A stretch of DNA of 64,000 bases. It comes from Viscum album (taxonomy: Eukaryota; Streptophyta; Magnoliopsida; Santalales; Viscaceae). Below, one piece after another: positions 58,096 through 64,000 of the stretch. Position 1 is the stretch's first letter. Every line of letters begins with the position of its first letter. The position numbers and the translations under genes are program-made. Where the stretch lies: positions 1,972,774,576 to 1,972,838,575 of the forward strand of contig OY728136.1 in NCBI GenBank assembly GCA_963277665.1. Reading direction: 5' to 3'. Below the pieces are notes generated by a model. It searched no databases. It worked only from the letters and a program-made list of their open reading frames with translations, and was not told the origin of the DNA.

Positions 58096-60075
58096 TACTA
58101 ATTATTGGTAATTATTACTAATTATTCCTAATTATTACTAATTATTCCTAATTATTCCTAATTATTCCTAATTATTCCTAATTATTACTAATTGTTACTA
58201 ATTATTAGTAATTATTGCTAATTATTAGTAATTATTGCTAATTATTACTAATTATTGCTAATTATTACTAATTATTACTAATTATTAGTAAATATTGGTA
58301 ATTATTGGTAATTATTACTAATTATAGGTAATTATTACTAATTATTGGTAATTAATAATAATTATTGGTAATTAATACTAATTATTGGTAATTAATACTA
58401 ATTATTGGTAATTATTACTAATTATTGGTAATTTTTACTAATTATTGGTAATTATTACTAATTATTGGTAATTAATACTAATTATTGGTAATTAATACTA
58501 ATTATTGGTAATTAATACTAATTATTGGTAATTAATAATAATTATTACTAATTATTGGTAATTATTACTAATTATTCCTAATTATTACTAATTATTCTTA
58601 ATTAATACTAATTATTCCTAATTAATACTAATTATTACTAATTAATGTTAATTATTACTAATTATTCCTAATTATTACTAATTATTCCTAATTATTAGTA
58701 ATTATTAGTAATTATTGCTAATTATTAGTAATTATTGCTAATTATTAGTAATTATTGCTAATTATTAGTAATTATTGCTAATTATTACGAATTATTGCTA
58801 ATTATTATTAATTATTACTAATTATTAGTAATTAGTGATAATTATTAGTAATTATTGATAATTATTAGTAATTATTGATAATTATTGGTAAGTATTACTA
58901 ATTATTGGTAATTATTACTAATTATTGGTAATTATTACTAATTATTGGTAATTATTACTAATTATTCGTAATTATTACTAATTATTCGTAATTATTCGGA
59001 ATTATTACTAATTATTCGTAATTATTACTAATTATTGGTAATTATTACTAATTATTGGTAATTATTGGCAATTATTGGTAATTATTGGCAATTATTGGTA
59101 ATTATTGGAAATTATTGTTAATTATTACTAAATATTGGTAATTATTGGTAATTATTACTAATTATTGTTAATTATTACTAATTATTGTTAATTATTACTA
59201 ATTATTGTTCATTATTGGTAATTATTACTAATTATTGGTAATTATTCCTAATTATTACTAATTATTGGTAATTAATACTAATTATTGGTAATTAATACTA
59301 ATTATAGGTAATTATTACTAATTATTGGTAATTAATACTAATTATTGGTAATTATTACTAATTATTGAGAATTTTTCCTAATTTTTCCTAATTTTTCCTA
59401 ATTTTTCCTAATTTTAGGTATTTATTACTAATTATTGGTAATTATTGGTAATTATTGGTAATTATTGGTAAATATTGATAATTATTGGTAATTATTGGTA
59501 ATTATTGGTAATTATTGGTAATTATTGGTAATTATTGGTAATTATTGGTAATTATTGGTAATTATTGGTAATTATTGGTAATTATTCCTAATTATTGGTA
59601 ATTATTGGTAATTATTCCTAATTATTCCTAATTATTCCTAATTATTCCTAATTATTGGTAATTATTCATAATTATCCCTAATTATTGGTAATTATTCCTA
59701 ATTATTCCTAATTATTCCTAATTATTCCTAATTATTTCTAATTATTCCTAATTATTCCTAATTATTTGTAATTATTGGTAATTATTGGCAATTATTGGCA
59801 ATTATTGGCAATTATTACTAATTATTACTAATTATTGGTAATTATTGGTAATTATTACTAATTATTACTAATTATTGTTAATTATTGTTAATTATTCCAA
59901 ATTATAGATAATTATTACTACTTATTGGTAATTATTACTAATTATTACTAATTATTACTAATTATTGGTAATTATTACTAATTATTACTAATTATTGGTA
60001 ATTATTACTAATTATTACTAAATATTCTTAATTATTGATAATTATTGATAATTGTTCCTAATTATTAGTAATTAA
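58096..60075. repeat. 10-bp tandem array, about 198 units, no net indel
   Basis: Units are ATTATTNNTA, where NN is most often GG, AC, CC, AG or GC. Register is kept over the whole ~1980 bases: the unit starts at the same position modulo 10 from the first to the last copy. Some parts are dimers (ATTATTGGTA-ATTAATACTA near 58350-58520); 59441-59580 is an almost pure run of the GG form. A few units differ elsewhere (ATTTTTCCTA at 59371-59410). It replaces most of TNP2 and lies between the 5' exon and the TNP2 stub. Confidence 0.95.
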
Positions 60076-60087
60076 ATGAATAATTAC

Positions 60088-60375
60088 CAATAATTAGGAA
60101 TAATTACCAATAATTACAAATAATAACATTATTAATATATTTTATTATTAATATTAAAATAATATAATTTTCTGATTTATATACAATTCTCCTTTCATCT
60201 GTGCGTTTTCTATCTCCACATACAAATAATACATGTGAAGACAGTAAACACACAGATGAAAAGAGAATTGTATATATATAAAAAATTATATTATTTTAAT
60301 ATTAATAATAAAATATACTAATAATGTAATAATGTTATTATTCCTAATTATTGGTATTTATTACTAATTATTAAT
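60088..60375. repeat. long imperfect inverted repeat (hairpin)
   Basis: The left arm (~60088-60210) and right arm (~60245-60375) are near-complementary; loop ~34 bases. Matching landmarks: AATAATTAGGAATAAT with ATTATTCCTAATTATT, TTATTATTAATATTAAAATA with its complement, and ATTCTCCTTTCATCTGTG with CACAGATGAAAAGAGAAT. The outer parts of both arms are copies of the 10-bp array, inverted on the left. It lies in the presumed intron or leader of CACTA-2. Confidence 0.85.
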
Positions 60376-60562
60376 ATTTATTCTTAATTATTAAAAATTA
60401 TTACTAATTATTCCTAATTACCATTAACTATGATCAATACTAATAATTTAAATTTATTAAGTAAGAAAACAATGTAAACATAATTAAATTACAACTAATT
60501 AAGAATAATTGAAACTAATAAAAAATTAAAAATAAATATTAAATTAAAATGAACATAAATAC

Positions 60563-60690
60563 CTTGAAAATTGATCTGCTCTGATCGTTCTTCAAAACAT
60601 TAATATCTGCTCCGAAGAAAAAAGTTAAACTGAAAAAAAACTCAACTTTAGAAACAGAAGTTTGAGAGCAGGAGATGGTAGAGAATGAGA
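60563..60690 (-). other. probable 5' noncoding exon of the CACTA-2 transcript
   Basis: Downstream of the TATA box (minus strand) lies a C+T-rich leader (CATTCTCATTCTCTACCATC and similar) ending in TTTTCAAG/GTATTTATG, a good splice donor after 60563. No ATG-initiated frame of note. Position and layout suit the first exon of tnp2; what it would now be spliced to is unclear because the coding body is gone. Confidence 0.5.
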
Positions 60691-60714
60691 ATGATTTGAA
60701 AAAAACGGATGGGG

Positions 60715-60725
60715 GTATTTATAGG
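60715..60725 (-). promoter_or_regulatory. TATA box of CACTA-2
   Basis: CCTATAAATAC on the minus strand, just inside the right subterminal palindromes. It would start transcription toward the TNP2 stub and the Ptta-type gene. Confidence 0.65.
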
Positions 60726-60728
60726 TTA

Positions 60729-61075
60729 GATTATTTGCGAAGGGTTTATTTGCGACGGGATACCCGTCGCAAATAGTATTATTTGCGACGGGTACCGTCG
60801 CAAATACATTAGCCCGCATTAATTACGGTCAACGAGTAAATAGTTATTTGCGACGGGTCACGTCACAAATAACATACTATTAGCGACGGTAATACTTTCC
60901 CGTCGCAAATACCTTTTACCGCCGCCGGTTATTTGCGACGGGAAAATTTTCCCGTCGCAAATAGTTTTCCCACGATTTGGCGCGCATCGCGGGAAAACTA
61001 TTTGCGACGGGGAAAGCAATCCCGTCGCAAAAGCCTATTTATTTGCGACGGGTAAATACCCCCGTCGCAAATACC
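60729..61075. repeat. right subterminal GCGACGGG repeats of CACTA-2
   Basis: Pairs such as TTTGCGACGGGATACCCGTC, TTTGCGACGGGTACCGTCGC and GCGACGGGGAAAGCAATCCC occur at roughly 30-70 base spacing up to the terminus. They match those at the left end. Confidence 0.85.
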
Positions 61076-61091
61076 CATTTTTCCCGTAGTG

Positions 61092-61470
61092 TCAATATGA
61101 TGTGTATACTATTTTAATCACTAAATCATTCAGAAACATCTATGTATGATCATTCTCAGTGAGAATTGTTATATACATTTGTTGAAAATTAGATTTCTTC
61201 TCTCGAATACTCCATTTTATGTGCATTTCTTGCTGATGAAACTAGGTTCTTAATCCTATGTTTCTCAAGATAGTCCTCCACTTGGCTATTTTTCAACTAT
61301 TTTCCATTATATATTTGGATCATGTAGATTTTTTTACCAAGCATGTTTCAAACTACCATTCACTGTGTTCGGAAAATGAAAAACTCATATTTGTGGGTAA
61401 TGATTGATACTCATGCCATTATTCTAAAACCATAAATAAAGATAAAATTGTATCTCCTTCATTCAAATAG
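61092..61470 (-). pseudogene. Ty1/copia integrase core, part split off by CACTA-2
   Basis: On the minus strand at 61276-61197: LEKHRIKNLVSSARNAHKME and YSREEI. This is the copia block CEKHGIKHEFSSPRTPQQNG and VVERKNRTL. Above it (about 61310) YNGK-stop-L stands where SDNGGEY is usual, so the catalytic Asp is lost. The frame continues across the CACTA-2 insertion to the block at 54890-55123. Above about 61470 the similarity stops where the LINE begins. Confidence 0.82.
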
Positions 61471-61589
61471 AAAATTTAAAAAATATATTTTTATATAAAA
61501 TAGGCCCAAAATTCATAGGAGAGAAGTAAAAGATCATTGAGTTCTAAAGAAATGGAGGCCAATAGAATCTCTAATAATCATATCATTAC

Positions 61590-61965
61590 ATCCTAGGGGA
61601 AGGTATCCGAGACTAGATAATTTCATGCAAGGGTTTTCTAGGGATTATTTAAATGCTAGGAATTCCACCACCTAATTCCCCTCTCACCATATGAGAATAA
61701 GCTCAACTCCATTCGGAATCGTAGATTTTCATCTTTGGATCAGATAGGTGATGTCCCAAGGAATTGAGGAAGTATTATTCATGGAACTCCTAATTATCAT
61801 TCAGTCTACCTCAATGGTTGAAACTAAGATTCCTTTGTGATGATAAAATTCAAGTCTATTAACCAATGCATATGCCTGAGCGTGAAGGGTGTATTAGGCT
61901 TTATAGACTGAGCTGAATTCCAACACAACCGATCCATGATGGTCCCGGAAAACCCCATGTTTTCT
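61590..61965 (-). pseudogene. LINE RNase H domain remnant
   Basis: Minus-strand text from about 61957: GVFRDHHGSVVLEFSSVYKA, stop, YTLHAQAYALVNRLEFYHHK. It matches the plant LINE RNase H form GGVLRDxxGxxxxAFS...AEARALLDGLxxC. The first catalytic Asp region (family LNxDG) is upstream and worn. After it come text resembling STIEVD and SSIPWDITYLI (family VVVESDS...PW...I). Stops are present. A C-terminal RNase H is known in several plant L1-type LINEs. Confidence 0.75.
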
Positions 61966-62159
61966 ATCCTACCTAGGTTACAAGAACCATCAATGTTGAT
62001 CCTAAGGCCATGGAGTGGTGGGTATTATCTCACCCATTTACCTCATGTAGTGGATGTAACTCTTTCAAATGTGTTGGGATGAAATATTAGAAGGTAGAGA
62101 GTAGCATCTGGAATAGGAAAAAGGTTGTACAATTCAACCCCAAAACCTTTAATACTAAC

Positions 62160-62420
62160 ATTGATCATCAAACTAGAGGGAGATTTTTTATAGAGAGAAA
62201 GGTCCCTGGAGTCCCAAATATTTTAGCATCACACCAATAATAAGGTCGAGATCTTCCTATAATCGTGTTTTTTTCTACTATAATTGTTGAACCATATTTG
62301 GATGAAAACATCAATAAATGTTGGAGCTGAAAAAACGTCCAAGAAATCCACCAATATAGACCAAACACTCCTCACCCAGTTACTACCCAAAAAAATATGT
62401 GAGATAGATTTCTCTCTATG
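62160..62420 (-). pseudogene. LINE region between RT and RNase H
   Basis: Minus-strand frames give HIFLGSN-like text followed by VRSVWSILVDFLDVFSAPTF and IQIWFNNYSRKKHDYRKIST, which recalls the zf-RVT segment and the Trp-rich stretch before RNase H (family HLFFxCPxAxxIW...IWKERNxRIF). Cys ligands are largely lost. Assignment rests mainly on position between the two better-matched domains. Confidence 0.55.
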
Positions 62421-62899
62421 GGATTTTCAAAAAACGGAAATAGATTCTAGATGAATCCTTTGGTATTTTATTGATACATCAATCAGAATAGTATGGTTAT
62501 GAATTCTCTAAACCAGAAAGTGGAAATTACTTGTAAGAGCCTCCTAGAATTGGATATTTCATAATGAGTTTCTTCTTCTCTGTGGTGTGATCATCCATTT
62601 ATATGTTGCTCCTTTAAAAATAAAAAATGTCATCCCCAATAAAATACATATGTTCGGGAGTCCCCAATCAGGGTCACATTATAATCCTTTTTTTAGAAAG
62701 GTTTGAGAACCACCTAGATGAACCAAGATAGCGTAGCAGCATGATTGAATGAAATAGCTGGTACCAGACATCCATTATATCCTAGTGTATCAACGACCTA
62801 ATTTCAATCCCAATTTATAAACTCTCTATAGCCAACAATCCACTGAGAGCTTTATTTTAGAAAGGTGATGTGATTCTATAAGGTTATCCATAGGGGAGA

Positions 62900-63760
62900 T
62901 CATTTACAAAGAGTATGATGTGTTCCAAGGCCATATTTTTCTATGATGACTTTAAACCAAAGGTACTTCCCTGAAATAAACACCCAAAACAACTTACCCT
63001 AGTATGCATACATAACCTCCCCACATTCCTCATGCTAATTCCACCAAAATCCACTAGCCATTAGAGTTTGTTCCAAGAAGCCTCATGGATCTTCGCCTCC
63101 CCTTTAAGATCCCACAGAATGTGCACATAAGTAGTTCAATTCCTTTAAAGATTGATTTGGGTGCACAGATAACCAAGAGGATGTGCAAGGGAATGAAGAT
63201 TAGCATGTTGTTGATTAGTTTAATCCTACCTCTAAAAAACAAGTAACATTTTTTCTAGTCTATAATTTGATTGGGGATCTTAAAAACCCACCCCTCATAG
63301 TTTCTAACCATGATTATTACCAATGATATGGGAGCTCCTAATTTTTCCATGGGAAATCCCATCATATAAATTATCAATAGAGACTCAATGTTGTCACTAC
63401 GGATATCTGATTATGAGGGAGGGATGAAAATAGTTCTTTTGATCTAGTTAATTATATTGCCACTCCATTTATTGTATTTTTCCATATTTCTATTGAAACC
63501 CTTTTTGATGAGCACCCATCATTCATAAAAAAATCATTTAATCTGTGATGAAATCGTGGGACACCATAATGGTGTATGCTACACGGTGGTAGGGATCGAA
63601 AATTACATGTGGCCTACTGAAATTCACAAATATTATAAGGAAATCCTGAACCATTGTATTGTTTTTTTGGGGGGGGGGGTGGGAGAAGATTACCTTGGTG
63701 TAGCCCCCAGGTAAATTTAAGGAAACCACATTTCTTACCCATAAATAGGATGTATAAACA
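62900..63760 (-). pseudogene. LINE reverse transcriptase remnant
   Basis: From about 63722 downward: LNLPGGYTKVIFSHPPP, aligning with SRGLRQGDPLSP. At 63570-63538 VSHDFITD, stop, MIFL aligns with ISHLxFADDxIIF, so the catalytic ADD has become ITD. At 63240-63115 FRGRIKLINNMLIFIPLHIL and VICAPKSIFKGIELLMC match the thumb region LSFAGRLxLIKxVLSSIPIHxLSV...LxxIExLM. A run of ten or more Gs near 63669-63678 lies in the first block. Inactive. Confidence 0.82.
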
Positions 63761-64000
63761 TGATGAAATGTTGCACCAAAAAAAGGAGGTTAATGTCTCT
63801 CTCTGAGATACTCATGGCCCTCTATACCCTAAAAATGAAAATCCATTATAAGTAGTCATAATCATTTTTCATCAATAGATCTTGGTGACATTGGTATGCA
63901 TACAACAATATGTATAAGAACATGATTTTTTGACATTTTCTTTGTTGCATTATATGTATTTTGAATGGTCATCCCATGTTGAAAATCATTTCACATATCA

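Larger units (their letters stand above)
55124..61091 (-). mobile_element. CACTA-2: 6-kb CACTA (En/Spm) element, transcribed on the minus strand
   Basis: The left end is CACTACTAGAAAAACAGG; the right end, reverse-complemented, is CACTACGGGAAAAATGGG. Flanking triplets are TCT and TCA, a 3-bp duplication with one mismatch. Both ends are packed with TTTGCGACGGG/CCCGTCGCAAA palindromes. Inside, on the minus strand, come a promoter, a 5' exon, a hairpin, a 2-kb 10-bp repeat, the end of a TNP2 gene and a nearly whole Ptta/En/Spm-type gene. It splits a copia integrase, so it is younger than that element. Without full TNP2 it is non-autonomous. Confidence 0.93.
61480..64000 (-). mobile_element. LINE retrotransposon, 3' part, runs off the right edge
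   Basis: A minus-strand non-LTR element with RT (about 63760-62900), a Cys/His-type segment (about 62420-62160) and an RNase H domain (about 61965-61590) in the normal order. Its 3' end lies near 61480, where A-rich text (TAAAAATATATTTTTTAAAT on the minus strand) may be the remains of a tail. It interrupts the copia integrase region, in the same orientation. The endonuclease part is outside the window. All frames are broken. Confidence 0.82.

Noticed and set aside
58096..60075. CRISPR-like array
   Set aside because: Units are 10 bp and contiguous without spacers; this is a plant minisatellite.
60088..60375. MicroRNA precursor
   Set aside because: Arms are far longer than usual, almost wholly A+T repeat, and no conserved mature sequence is recognised; kept only as a hairpin that might give siRNAs.
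60625..60819. Minus-strand 64-codon frame over the CACTA-2 promoter
   Set aside because: It spans the TATA box and subterminal palindromes and has no similarity; leader DNA is the better reading.
63669..63678. Poly-G run as a functional element
   Set aside because: It lies in the Pro codons of the LINE RT block and is best seen as a mutated coding stretch or slippage product.

Overview
This window looks like transposon-dense, non-genic chromatin of a flowering plant. The reasons are plant-type families throughout: chromodomain Ty3/gypsy elements, Ty1/copia with tRNA-Met-type priming motifs, an RNase H-bearing LINE, and CACTA (En/Spm) elements with TNP2 and Ptta/En/Spm-type genes. Most of the sequence is very A+T-rich by eye, and nearly every reading frame is broken by the kind of C-to-T change expected in old methylated repeats. 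I see no host protein-coding gene, tRNA, rRNA or CRISPR array. The species cannot be named from this sequence.

Layout. 1-7103: a 5'-truncated plus-strand chromovirus (gypsy-1; gag, protease, RT, RNase H, integrase, chromodomain, PPT, ~3 kb 3' LTR). 7104-15628: a second, much more decayed chromovirus on the minus strand (gypsy-2) with ~0.96 kb LTRs. 16852-17247: a lone copia-type LTR. 17.3-33 kb: very A+T-rich old repeats, including two diverged copies of one gypsy integrase region (19.9 and 24.3 kb) and a 40-bp minisatellite (29.07-29.42 kb). 33.76-36.4 kb: an old ~179-bp satellite with a clear three-monomer higher-order period (~537 bp). 37.45-40.24 kb: a decayed CACTA TNP2 transposase gene (minus strand), abutted or interrupted by a small CACTA element (40241-42625) with palindromic subterminal repeats and a G-quadruplex-type stretch. 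45465-51159: a complete LTR element with perfect 5-bp target duplication, two ~2.75 kb LTRs and only ~200 bp between them.

51.2-64 kb is a nested stack on the minus strand: a Ty1/copia element whose integrase is split by a larger CACTA element (55124-61091) and again by a LINE (from ~61.48 kb past the window end). The larger CACTA keeps good termini, subterminal GCGACGGG palindromes, a promoter with 5' exon, and a nearly intact five-exon Ptta/En/Spm-type gene (one stop codon). Its TNP2 gene is reduced to a C-terminal stub. In the place of the missing part lies ~2 kb of an exactly 10-bp tandem repeat (about 198 units) with no net indel, followed by a long hairpin. This array, the near-empty LTR element and the satellite are the most unusual things here.
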